A stretch of 64,000 nt of DNA from Bondarzewia mesenterica. Taxonomy: Eukaryota > Basidiomycota > Agaricomycetes > Russulales > Bondarzewiaceae. The notes beneath the pieces are model-generated. The model worked only from the letters and a program-made list of their open reading frames with translations, did not search any database and was not told where the DNA came from. Where the stretch lies: assembly GCA_004802705.1 (NCBI GenBank), contig SGPL01000012.1, forward strand, positions 62,001-126,000, read 5' to 3'. Positions 21,324 to 33,000 of this stretch are shown in pieces. The position numbers were made by a program, and so were the translations under genes. How positions within the stretch are numbered: position 1 is the stretch's first letter; the number at the start of each line of letters is the position of its first letter.

Positions 21324-23724
21324 TTAATTGCGTACACTAGAGGACATCTTGGGCCTTGACCTAGTTCCGCCCATGGACATGGGGGGAGGGCCCGCCTTCT
21401 GTTGCCTGCGCTTCTGTCCTGCCTCACGCAACCGTTCAATCTCCACCACCCAGTCCATCTGCTCTGACATCTTGAATGCGATTTCGTGCAAGTGTTTCTC
21501 CTCGTTATCATCGAGTATTTTCAAAGATGTGCGCTCCTCCGAGCGCCACAGAAGCAATTGCAGAATCGATTCGTGGAGAAGGACCAATTGGCAATACTAC
21601 ATAGACAAAATTGTGAGTAACATTTTTTCCGGAAAGGGAAAAAGCTGCGGACTCACCTCAATTCTTTCGAGTTGTGTGAGTGCTTCGTAAGCTTCGCAGC
21701 CTCGGTGCCGTTCCTGTTCATGGTGACCTGTCTGCGGCACTCGAATTGAATCTTGTTTTGGCTATGGATACGTAGAGACATGGCACTACTCACCCTTTCT
21801 GAATGCAGCATCTCACCACATGTTGTTACCTCCGATGGAGGGGGTGTTACAACCTATAATGGCTAGAACGTCAGTGCTGTCTTCGGGCTCCATTATTAGT
21901 CTCCTACATCTGTGAGATCAGAAAGCACAGATTGAGCACGCGCATCCTGATGATGGGTAGAGATAACCGCTGCATTGGTTGACTACAAATACAGTGAGAA
22001 TTAGTTCAAATGAGTGAATAGTCTCTCAGTTCCAAACCTACGTCAGCTGTCGGTTGCACGCGGCCAGACAATTCAGACAATTCCGCTTGGGCTTGGTCAT
22101 CGGGTGGGTCAGAGACAGATATGGACGCCTGCCATGTTGATGACAGCTTCTTGGCGTATCTCTCATCGCGCAGGACCCACCAATTGAGCACAAGGCCAAG
22201 CTCGGTGACTTCTCTGGCATTTAACTCCCCTTTACCAGGTGCCTCTTTGCGCAAGGCCCTACGTATGATACCGCCCTTCATGAAAGCGTCATGGCGGTCT
22301 TTTGCGGGTGGGTAACGGTCGTTCAGGACCGCCTTAACGACAGGTTTAACATAGCTGAACTGTTGGCGGATGGAGAGTTTCCCGAAATTCGTAGGTGGGG
22401 GTATTTCCGGTATTGGGCTAGGCCCTCTAGTCAGTTCGGACTCGTCAATATCAGCGTCAACATTATCCGCTATTTTCGAGTCGCCACTGTCAAACTTTCC
22501 AAGCTGTGGGATTTCCTTTTGTGAGCGGATATCATAGATCTAGACTAGGACCTACCTACTTTACAGGAATAAAACCCATCCTCTCCCGTCGTGTAGAACA
22601 TGCTTCTTTCGACGGAGAGCATCGCGTCGTCCAGAAACAGTAGTCTGTATCGCGGTTTGGCTGTTCGTTTGGAAGGAGGGATGTATTCCTCAACTTTGGC
22701 TGGCCAATACTCGGTCCTTCCTTTCTTCTCGAGCGACAAGACAAGTTCACCAGGCACGTCAAGCATAGGGTCGGGAGGAGGCGGTTTCCAAAAGTCTAGA
22801 TCAGGTAAGTAGATGAAAGACAATTCAGCAAGAAGGTAACTGTACCGTATGTCGCTGTTGCAGGTCTCGAAGTGGGTGTATCTAGTCCAGAGCTGCTAGA
22901 TGCTCGAGACAAAGCACCAGCGAACGATGAAAGGCTAGATGGTAAACCGTCATTCTGCCTGGCATCGGCCTGCACCATTCTTTCGACCGCCTCTCGGAAC
23001 CTCTCGACCAGCTCCGTCCTCGACTTTTTTTGGAGGGAATTCATCAATTTCTGGGGCAACATCCGGCAATCTAAAGTTCTGCGCACTAAACCGCAATGAT
23101 TCATTGTTAGTCTTCATTGAAAGGATATAAGACTCGGTTGGCGTCGGAAGTGAGATGTCTGTCTTGGCTCCAGGCGATATCCGGCCAAATAGCAAGACAT
23201 GGACAGGGCCTCGTTGAAGAGAGCCCCTCAGTATCTTGACGGGATATCAGACACCTTGCGCATGAGGATAAGGAACAACTTACCCCTCCTGGCCACCAGA
23301 AACTCTCCTCTTTACTCTCCTCAGTTTCATTCCAAACAGGCTCCCCAGATCGCCGAATCCGAACCCAAACCAGCTGCCCATTAAAACATTTCCATCGGCT
23401 ATCCTCTTCTTCATTTTCTGAAGAAGTAAAGCTTTGAGGAAGGCGACTATGAGATGCCGGACGACGAGGAAGAGGTGCGGGCGGGTGGATGGCTTCAGAT
23501 GAAACGGGCCCAGAATGTGCCGATTCTGTAGGGAAATTCGCTACTGTTTTCGTGGAGTCCACTGCAGATACAGCGCTCTTGCGCCGCTTCGTGCTCTTGC
23601 GCTTTGGAGGCGTGTCAGGTTCCGGTGAACTGGAGAGTTGTCGGCCAAACGCTGCTCTCGCTCTCTTCGCGGCGGCGCGAGATGGAATAAGGATGTCAGA
23701 CAGAGGGATATCATTGGAGGCCAT
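21324..23724 (-). CDS. Tudor/PWWP-like chromatin-type protein of unknown function
   Basis: A multi-exon gene starting at ATG 23724 and ending at 21324. The N terminus is basic (SRAAAKRARAAFGRQL, PPKRKSTKRRKSAV), like a nuclear localisation signal. Next comes a PWWP/Tudor-like block, GQLVWVRIRRSG to ESFWWPGG, which continues after an intron as GPVHVLLFGRISPGAKTDIS. A second similar block lies at 22795-22560: TEYWPAKVEEYIPPSKRTAK followed by RYRLLFLDDAMLSVERSMFY. The C-terminal third is helical (ILDDNEEKHLHEIAFKMSEQ). A 55-nt intron at about 23124-23070, with a CTAAC branch site, explains a frame change there. Known Tudor and PWWP folds bind methylated histone tails or DNA; that role here is inference. 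Exons between 22020 and 21660 are the least certain. I recognise no named orthologue. Confidence 0.68.
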
Positions 23725-24067
23725 AAGCCTGTGTCTTCAGAAGGAATGTGTGGCGACAGACAAGTATTTGGTGTATGGATCAGAGGAGAACGCGTGTGAG
23801 TGACAAAGGACGCGTCGGTCACAGACTCATCACGGCGTCGGAGTCCAGCGCGCGTAACATGGACGTTGTCCTTGAGACGTACATCATAAGTACTCACTCT
23901 TTGACACAAAGTGTGAAGAGATCAATACATGTAGATGCTTTTACGCAATGACTTCCGGAAAGTCGTCATTTTTACGGTTTCTTGGTTTCATTATGTGCGA
24001 ATGGTGAGTATCGTTTCTTTTATCAACATAAAACCCAAATGATATAGCGCGAGTTTGAAACCGTATA

Positions 24068-24843
24068 TCACACAGTGAGTGCTATGAAAACCATTCCCAC
24101 CATAGTTGGTATCAGAACCCAACCTACAACCATGGTCCTTCCCCCAGAATTTACGGCTGGTGCTGATGGGTTGACCGCCGATGCAGACGCGGAGGAAGAA
24201 CCGGAAGCAGAGGAAGAGCGAGATGCGCTGGATGCGGATGCGGTGTTGCTTGGGAGGAAGTTGGACGAGTCTGAGGCTGCAGAAGCTGGCTGGACACTGC
24301 TGGATGGACTTGGAGAAGCAGATGCCGACGCTGAAGGAGCGGCGCTAGCGACCATCACTGACATAGGAAAGATTGTCTCGGTGTAAGTAGACACGCTGGT
24401 CAGACCAGGCTCTACTGCCGTTTCACCGCAGACTGCGATTCCATTTTGCATCTGACAGCTCTCTAATAGAGTCATAGGACCAGCGACCGCATTGAGCACC
24501 GCGTCACTAGCCCCTTCGACCAGAGTGACTGATCAAGGGAGGACAGATCAACAAGGAATTGGAAAACCGTAGTAAAATCAATACTTACCAGTAATATCAG
24601 GTCCTTGTGGAACGTCCGTATATACTGGAATAATCTCCCAAGTGGTGCGGCCCTGGTTATCCACACCAAGTTCAATTGCACTAACGGGCTGCGAGTCAAA
24701 GCCAGGAATATATAACGACACTGCAGTCGCGACTGGAAAAAATGCGTGATTTAAAACGCCTGTTCAGAATTACTCGCTAAAGAGATCTCACCTTGTGCGA
24801 ACATGGCGCAGGCCATGAACTTCCCAAGGCTGAGAATCGTCAT
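24068..24843 (-). CDS. Secreted Ser-rich cell-surface protein, probably GPI-anchored
   Basis: Three exons (24843-24792, 24732-24589, 24528-24068) encode 218 residues. The N terminus MTILSLGKFMACAMFAQVAT looks like a cleaved signal peptide. A globular segment of about 90 residues follows, with a few cysteines (ESCQMQNGIAVCGE). Then comes a stalk of about 70 residues made almost wholly of Ser, Ala and Pro. The C terminus is hydrophobic (MVVGWVLIPTMVGMVFIALT) after a small-residue stretch (NSGG), as expected for a GPI-attachment signal or a terminal membrane anchor. This layout is common among basidiomycete surface proteins of unknown function. A TATA box lies about 115 bp upstream. No homologue is recognised beyond the layout. 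Confidence 0.78.
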
Positions 24844-24956
24844 TCTGACGGGGACGAAAGGAATGTGATGGAATAAAGAGGGGAATTGAAACGTTTTGGG
24901 GACTTGAATATGAATGACGGTAAGTTAGGCAGAGAAAGGAATCGATGAAATTGACA

Positions 24957-24965
24957 CTTTTTATA
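24957..24965 (-). promoter_or_regulatory. TATA box of the surface-protein gene
   Basis: On the minus strand the sequence reads TGTATAAAAAGTG, a strong TATA match about 115 bp before the ATG at 24843. It is the clearest TATA element in the window and suggests a regulated, strongly expressed gene. Confidence 0.6.
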
Positions 24966-26640
24966 CAGAGCGCCCAGTACCTGAAGGCCTGACCCATTGC
25001 GGCACCGGCGGTCCTCATTGACCTTGTGGAGGTCCAGCAGTGTTCCTTGGCCAATTCATCTCTCACCGATGCGCGCGGCCGCGGCTATCAACCAAAGCAG
25101 CTCGGGTGACTCGACTCGAGAAAAGGGAGTAAAGTTATCATTACGGTAGCATGATCAGCTCGACAAAGACGTCAAGAGTACGATGGAAATATAGTTTTCC
25201 GAAAAGTCAGTCAGTGCGAGGAAGTTTCTTTGTTTGCATGCCAAGAAGCCCTAATTTATTCGGCAGTGCCTGGCTCCGCCGCACTAAGTTGAACCTCCCC
25301 AAATATAGTATACGTAGTAATTGAAAGTGACCGCTCTTCCAATGGTCTCGAGCCACCTTGGCTTCATTCCAAACGTCGCACTTGGTCACTGATTCATATG
25401 GCCATGGATGACTATGGATGCATGATAAGATGTTGAATTTTCATTGGTGAAACGTACCCGCACTGCCTGAATGCCGCGTCGGTATCATCAAGGTATTGTT
25501 TCAGGTTTCAATAGACGAAGTCCTGTCGACACCCTTACCAGAGACTCATCGCGACAGTTCAAAGATACGTGTCCGAGGTCTATCTTTCGTGACCATCTTC
25601 CCTTCCGGATAACTGAAATGTTGATAGGAACCAGAACACAGAATTTACATAGTAACTCGGGCGCCACTACTCATCTGAATCAAATCTTCAAATTGAACGC
25701 AATGCAAACATTGAAACATGAACCGCAATCTCACCTCGACGTGTCAGCTTCGTCGACGTCGACTCCGAGTGGAGCCGTCTATAATTACTTGAAGCCACTG
25801 ACTTGGGAGAATACTACGTACGTCTAAACATTCCGACGGTTCATTGCTGCCGAGTGCAAGTGTCTGCAGCTGGGTACACCCACCGCATTCTTGTCCCCAG
25901 CCGCGAGCGAGACTGCACCAGACGGGCACTGATGATCACTCCAAGCCGCAGGAAGCAGTAATTCGAGTTGCGCCCGAGTCCCATAAAAACTCGTGCGCCG
26001 AACCGCCGGAAGCACACCCATGCCGGTTTACTCACACACTTAGTGCAACGACGCATATTCGCCGATGCGATAATATCTACACGGAACGGGGTTGGACATA
26101 AGCAGTACAACTCGTCTTTGGCTCAGCTTCAGCGAGCGTTTCCTTCCCATCCATTCATTCTCATGGGTCAAATACGACGGAGAAACTCAACCACCTGCGA
26201 TTTCGAGAGCATTGTGTGGACGTTTCGTACCAGATCACCTGCTGGCAAGTGACCGCCAGGTCGTAGCGTGCCCGCCGAGTGCCCGCCTGGTCATAACGTA
26301 CCCAGTGCCTATATTTGTGTGTTCCATGAGAGCCAGTCATGGTACACACCGGGAGCTGTTGCATTCTAGGTATGGCTGTGTCAGTGTTCACTTGCCGCCA
26401 ACATATTGATACGATGAAGCAGTGGAACTACCAATCATAGATCGCCATTTCATTATTTTAGGTGAGCCGGATTTACAAGATTGCAATAACCCAATACAGA
26501 CGCGACGAGCGAATAGTTGTACAGCGTAAACAAGAACAGAAAAAGAACAGAAATAAAACAGACCGCGAGTGACACATGGACAAGTATGGAGCCTCAAGAT
26601 AAAGCACAGATTGTCGGGTATAAAAGACCATCTCCGACTT
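24966..26640. other. Intergenic region between the surface protein and the transcription-factor stop codon
   Basis: About 1.7 kb without a supported gene. The longest ATG frame (25471-25827, plus, 118 codons) has no domain and no intron pattern, and I regard it as chance. No repeats of note. Confidence 0.5.
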
Positions 26641-29600
26641 CTAAGGCGTAGGGAAGGCGGCGCTGATATGCTGATGCGTAGTAGCTTCCGCGGTCACGCC
26701 GCGTGCAGGGCTGTTCGCCCCTGACACGGCAGGCGTCCCGCCGAAGTGGGGTGTGATAAACCCACTACCTCCAGCGCCGTACACAAACCCTCCGCTCAGA
26801 CCCTCCATTGGGTTCGAATAACCTGAACAGCGCACCGTAAGCCCTCGAACAAGTGGACGGTGAGGGATCAAAATGAAACTCACCGGGTACTAAGACATTG
26901 TCCCAGAATCCTCCGCTCAAAATGTTGTCCATCGACAACATTCCCATGCTGTCGTCGGCAGTGCGGCAAGCGGCCATCGTGGGAGGGAAGGTGGAAAGAT
27001 CCGCCACTGGCCCCATCTCGCTGGCGAACTGGAATTCGGACAGAAGGAAGGAGGGCTGTTGATGCGGATCCTGAGGAGTGGTCAACCCATTCGACACGTT
27101 AGCATCGCCGCCAGTAAGAATAGGCCCGTGTCCATTGACTTGCAAATCCGCATCGCCCGAATTCTCCGGAGGGGGATCGGTCTTGGCCAAGAGTAGCGCA
27201 CGCAGGAAGACGCTGTACAGTGCGGGGGTGTGCAAAGGGCCGACAGAGACATTGTCAAACGTGTCTGCGACATCCCTGACAAGTCCCAAAGTCTCCTCCT
27301 CAATATCCCGCGATGCCGGGAATTCCGGCCGTATGAGCTGAGAAAACAGAGAACACGTGAATCTATGAGAACTGGATCGGTGCAATTCGACGAAGCACAA
27401 ACCTTCAACAAGCTCAATACAGCGTAGGAACCGAAGACGAAGTGCGAGTCTGGAGAGTATTTTAAAAACCCCCGCGGTCCAAGTTCGTCTCGAATAACGA
27501 GAGCACATGTTTTCGCCGACGTGTGAACACGAGCGAAGAAGTGTGGTATATTGATGGGGGTGCGGTCCAGAGCATTCTGGAGACCGAAGGAATTGATGAC
27601 CAGCATGGCGTAATTGGCATAGAATACAGACATATGCCTTGCATATTCAGCTGGAGCGTCGTCGAGGCCTACTTTGTTCATTTGTGAACTTTCCCAGATA
27701 ATGGGGGACAGGATAATGCGAACTTACCGTCAAAATCTGTTTCCGAGACTTGAGAATACCAAGTCTGGATCTGTTGATCCATAGTTTTGATAATGAGCAT
27801 GTAGTCACAATCCGTCAATAAGCCTGAAGGAGAGTCTGTGCCAGAATAAAGCGATTCGAGGCTTCGAGACATGATGCGTTGCAACTCCTGAATCCACGGT
27901 CAGCTTCTTTTCTGTATTACCATGCGGGCAGGCCACGTACCACATAGGCTGCCAACGCAAAATCATGTCGAGATGCAAAGGGGGAATCGATCCACCGCAA
28001 GGCATTGCGGATGATGGAGCTACAAGACCCTGTACGTCAGATGGGCGATACTCAGTCAGAAAAGGACCGAAAACTTACTCCTCTTTGATGGAGAAAGGCT
28101 TTCCCATCTGTGCCCCGACGCTACGGTCAAGGGCGAAACAAAGCAACCAGGTGCGCTCCCGATTATGGACTTCCCTGTCTCGTGCCTTGCCCTCCTCGGT
28201 TCCAGTACTAGTTGTAGCCGTCTTGCGGTGGAGATTCAAGTCCGTCGCCATGCTGCAGAAGATCCAATGTCAGAAAGCATTGACTTGGACCGAAAAAAAA
28301 AGAACACATACCGGATGGCCATACCCAGAAGAAACCATGTCTTGTCTTGCTCGTACCTCTCCACAGGACCGCAGCCCCAGAGCACAAGCAGCAGGTAAGC
28401 CTGGACAATCTCGACCGACTTGTACCCTTGGGCTGGAACGCTGAAGGCCAACCTCTTCGACAAGTCAGTCAACTTAGCGTGAAGTTCCGGCCGAGCGGTA
28501 TAGTGCTTGGACGAAATCGCACAGACTAATGGGGTTCGATCAATGGCGGTGAGTTTAGGGGTGAGGGATACTCACTAGTGGTCAGGAGAAACGGGGATCG
28601 TGAGCACACTAAAGCGGGAGTATGAAATTCGGGATCCAACAAGTTGGCATGCATCTACAGATCTAATTATTAGCACGACCTTCAAAGTGACGATGATGAG
28701 AGATAGCTTACGCTCATGTGGGTGAAGTAGCTGTTGATGAAAAGTTTTCATCGGTTAAGAATTACTTTATATAAAAAATGCGTAAAGTGCGTACATGTCG
28801 AACAATGCGACGACCTCGTCGGTCGTGACAAAGCTGAGCATCTCAGGTTGCACTTGACGCTCAATGAATAGACGCCGCAAAGGTAAGATAGTCATCGGCC
28901 CTAGAACGGAGACGTCAGGAACTGGAGGGAAATGCAGATGTGGAAAAAATGAACCTGGCTTGAAATAGGTGTCACTTGCGACGCCCATAGCTGTTGACTG
29001 CAATGGCTGTGAGGAAGGCCTTGCAGACTTCGTCACAGCCTGTGTTCGGCGGTTTGCCAGACTAGCCTCAGCCAACAACCCCAGAGGGTTGAGGCTATTG
29101 TCCGGCAAAGAGTGCAATTTGGGCGACCCAGATTGCTGGGAGCGGGACGGCTGGTAGGCAGGCACCGAAGGCAACGTCGTAGGATCGCCTTGAGAGAGGA
29201 GATTCTGAGTCTCGACCAGCTGAGCTGATGGCGAAGGCGACCGCGAGACCATGCCGGACACGAGGCTGGGATTACCTATAGAACGCAGCACTGTGTCGAG
29301 CGTGCGCTCCATTTTCCTCAGCGACCGTGTGAGCAGTTCGTGTTTTCTGGTGCTAGGACTGAATATGTGCATGCTGAGAATTTCGAGATGAATGTACTCA
29401 CTTGGATGACCGTTTCCCGCGATTTGACTCCTCGAAAATACATTCATGATTTCCCTGGAGACACCGCTTGCAAGGAGGACCCTGTTCAGCACCGACACAC
29501 TTCATCTTCAGGCGGCGGCAAACTGTACAAGCTCTAGGAGAGAGTTATTTGCCGTTCGCTGGATTATAGATACAGACGTACCTGGAACCTCTCGTCGGCT

Positions 29601-30033
29601 TTGCCTTGGTCTCAGCCTTCTCGGTAGAGGGACCTGCATCATTGTCATCGTCTTTGCGCGCGCGCTTCCTGCTGTCCGTCTCATTGGCATTCGAGGAAGA
29701 TGAGCGCTTGACAGGCCCAGAGAGCATCTGCTCCGTCGGCGGAGTGCTGATCGAGTCCGATGCTTGGGAAGAAGGAGAAGAGAGGCTGGCGGCCAGAGAT
29801 AGCTGCTGAGGTATCTGGTGCTGTGGGTGATATTGAGGGTAATAGGAAGGCGGGTAGAGGGCAAGAGCGGGGTCGATAGGTATCGACGGCGAGGGCGGAG
29901 GGTGCATTGAGTGGGATATGTGCTGGTCCTGTTGATGCATGTGCATCGAGGAGTAGGGATGCGAAGGCATTTGAGGCTCGGGGGCCATGTAGTACTGCGA
30001 GAAGATGAGAGAAGAAGTCGGCATGATTGTCAT
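26641..30033 (-). CDS. Zn(II)2Cys6 fungal transcription factor with fungal_trans domain
   Basis: A gene with many introns, about 3.4 kb. I chose ATG 30033. The first exon (to 29582) encodes a Pro/His/Gln/Met-rich tail and a basic stretch (DSRKRARKDDD). Exon 2 starts at 29533 and supplies the zinc cluster CTVCRRLKMKC...CKRCLQGNHEC, about residues 153-182, spacing CX2CX6CX8CX2CX6C. The helical linker KHELLTRSLRKMERTLDTVL follows and probably forms the dimerisation coiled coil. Exons between 28900 and 27080 match the regulatory domain of this family (TILPLRRLFIERQVQPEMLS, YLLLVLWGCGPVERYEQDK, ERTWLLCFALDRSVGAQMGK, YARHMSVFYANYAMLVINSF). The C terminus is Gly/Pro-rich, a likely activation region. 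The target genes cannot be told from sequence. A 6.3 kb gene-free stretch lies upstream. Confidence 0.92.
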
Positions 30034-33000
30034 GGGGGGCAAACGGGGATTCAAAGTGAACTAACCAAGATGCGATCGAGGCGAGTTATAAAGCGGATCG
30101 ACGGCGGTAAATGCAGGTGATGAAGACAGAAACGCGTTTGTTCACGTGCGGAGTGTTCTTTACGTTCTAATTGAAGAACTGGGTTGCGCGAGGGACGCGC
30201 GATGGGAATCGAAAGAGTTTGAGAACAAAAGCACCGGTTCTGGACGAGAGGCGAGAGGGACAAATAGCTGGAAGCCAGACAAACCTGTCGAATGGTCAGG
30301 GGTGAGCTGGTTCGATTTTAGAGGGCAGAAGGGGGCCCACAGTATGTTCTCAGACGACGAGTTTGAAGACCCGGGTCTTCGAGACCGAAATTTTGATTGA
30401 AAGGGTGAGAAAGCAAGCGGGGGAACGGGCAGAGACTGAGTTCCTGGGAGTCACGGCCAGTCGTGGAGGATTGTTACGGGCGCTGATTGGCTGACTCTGG
30501 CTTCACGTAAGGGGCCGCCACCCGCGTGAGTACAGAACTGGATTTGTCATCACGAACTGGTCAGCCGCATGGACCCATGAACTGCAAATTCGAGTATTAT
30601 CGTGGCAAAACAACAACGTATCCACTCCCCTTTTCCAGGTTCTCCTTCTCATCCGTGGCCGTCCTTCCATCTGACACCCATCTCTTGCCCGAACCGTCTC
30701 GACATTCCGACGCGCTGCAATCGCCGCCTCTTTGGTTCTCCTTCCAACCCAGGCACGCGTCCGAAACAACTCTTCTCTTGACATTTTAAAAATTTCGCTC
30801 CTTTGCGGCGCCCTCCGAATCGAAAGCAAGCGAACCAGCAGAAGCGTATCCCTGCTTGGGGCCGCAGACTCGACATAACCACCCCGTCGATTTTGACTTA
30901 TTTCCTCGATTGAGGTTCTCTGGTCCATGTCAATGCTCCCCGCCTCCTCGATCTCGCATCGACCGCGCGACACTCGCAAGGGCGGGGCTCGCTGGAAGCG
31001 TCATAGGATCTCACTCACTCTATCAAAACCACTACAGGAAACACCGTAAGTCATCTGGCGTCGTGTGCCATCTACGAATCCCAATGGCACATGTATATCC
31101 CATTCAGATAGGAATCAGAATAGACACGGCTGGCACTCATACAGCGCGATATCTCCAGCCTGATGCAGGTGCACACCTGATAGCGTCCATCTTTCGGTCT
31201 TCTCGGAAAGCATGCGAGCCTTTCTTCTGTCAGGAACATGCAGTTAGTGTCTTGCCCGTGCGAAGGGGTGCTTCATGCACTGCCATTTACTGTCCCAATG
31301 TTTAGGTAACAAGTCATTCCCGCACTTTGGTAATCATCATGTTTTTTTCTTCTGCAAGCTATAATTTGATCAACGGGCTTAACACAATGCAGGACCCATT
31401 TAGTCAAGCATGCTGCCTTCCACAGCTGGTAATGAGTCTCTTACTAGCTTTTTATACCATTGAAGATCTGCGCGCCGCATTATAAATGCAAGGAATAACT
31501 ATTCGTTGGTGATGTTCCTCTGACCCTTCGTTGAGCCAATCAGCATTGATTCTACCGGCGGCCGACGAAATCTCTCTGGAGCAATGTGCAGCCCTCAGTC
31601 TGCTATACGATTGGGCGCTCGATAATCGTGAGATGCTAGATAGCACTCTGATACCCTATAGTGTTCACCAGTGACGGACGGCTCCGACTCGATGAGACAC
31701 TATCCCGTAATCGACCTACCACGGTGTATCGTTTTGGGAAAGTAGGATCGCACTGCCCTTGCCTATTCTATAATACACCGTCAGGTAATTTTATAATTGC
31801 CTCGGTAACGTTCGCCGATGATGTTTGAGTAGTGTTGCGTCAAAACTGACCGCAGTTATTGATGTGTTAGGTGATCACATCCCAAAAATCGGGGTTCGGT
31901 CTGAACGACATCGGTGGATCGACGTATCCGAGATTGCTAAGATTCTCGCCATCCCTCGCATCCCTCGCGACTTTGCTGAGTCTCCATCCTAGCACCCGTC
32001 GCATAGCTTTGCAGCTTCTCCACTATCTCAACTCCGCCTCTTCCAGATCCGACGGATCCCCAACGATGGTGTGGAAGAGGCACTGATTTTGCCGCTCCCA
32101 CAGTCACGGACTGGGAAACTTCTTACAAGGAGAGTCCGCCACGTCGGTGCCTGAACCTCATACCCTTAACTGAATGAAGCACCACACTATTCCGGATAAT
32201 TGCGGTCATTTTGGCCAATCAGAGCGTCCACTAGCTGGCTATCCATATCTTTGGGACTAATGGGACTTATCAAGCTAATCCATTCCATCTTATCGTTTTC
32301 ATGACCAGTAGGTGTTCATTTTTTCTTTCTTAGTGACTGGACGCTCTAGACACCCGTATATATCCCCAGGTAGTGGAGGCGTATCTCTTGATGTCTCCGG
32401 CGGATCTGGCAAGTTGTGGAACTCCTGTAGGCTGCATTGCCGAATTTCGATAGTGGTGAGAGGTAGCTGTACCCGACGCGGTGGAGACCCATAGGATCGC
32501 GTCTCGGGCTCGCAAAGCTCCGCATCTTCGTTCCCTTCAATAAGCTGCTTACTTCCCATCAACTTGTGTTCCATGTGCTCGACACGTCTTCGATAACGTG
32601 ACGCTGGCTTCGCAGAGATTGACCGAGTCTGTTTGTCTTCCGTGGGCAAACATCCGCATTCGTAACATCGACGGCTCCGAGTTGGCTGCTCCAAAAATTA
32701 CCATTGGACCTCCATGCACTCCGTATTGTTCTAGAAAGCAATGGGTGGCAAAAATGTTCGTATTTGTTCTACCAAGTATCAAATGCTCTGGCTTTCCTGA
32801 CAACTGGAGTTTGTCACTGAGTAGCAAGCGTCTCCGAACGAGCATACAACAGATCAACGGCTATCATCTATGAAAAGACAACGGCGCGGAAGGCAGAGGC
32901 AGTGGACAGATGGTATGACATCAATTTCATTACATCTGCCTTGTCGTGGACAGAACGGGTGCATTCGCTGAATGGGCGCAGATAGGGATGGGAATGGGAG

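Noticed and set aside
30856..31305. A 149-codon open frame in the gene desert
   Set aside because: It starts with TTG, has no domain and no sensible splice context.
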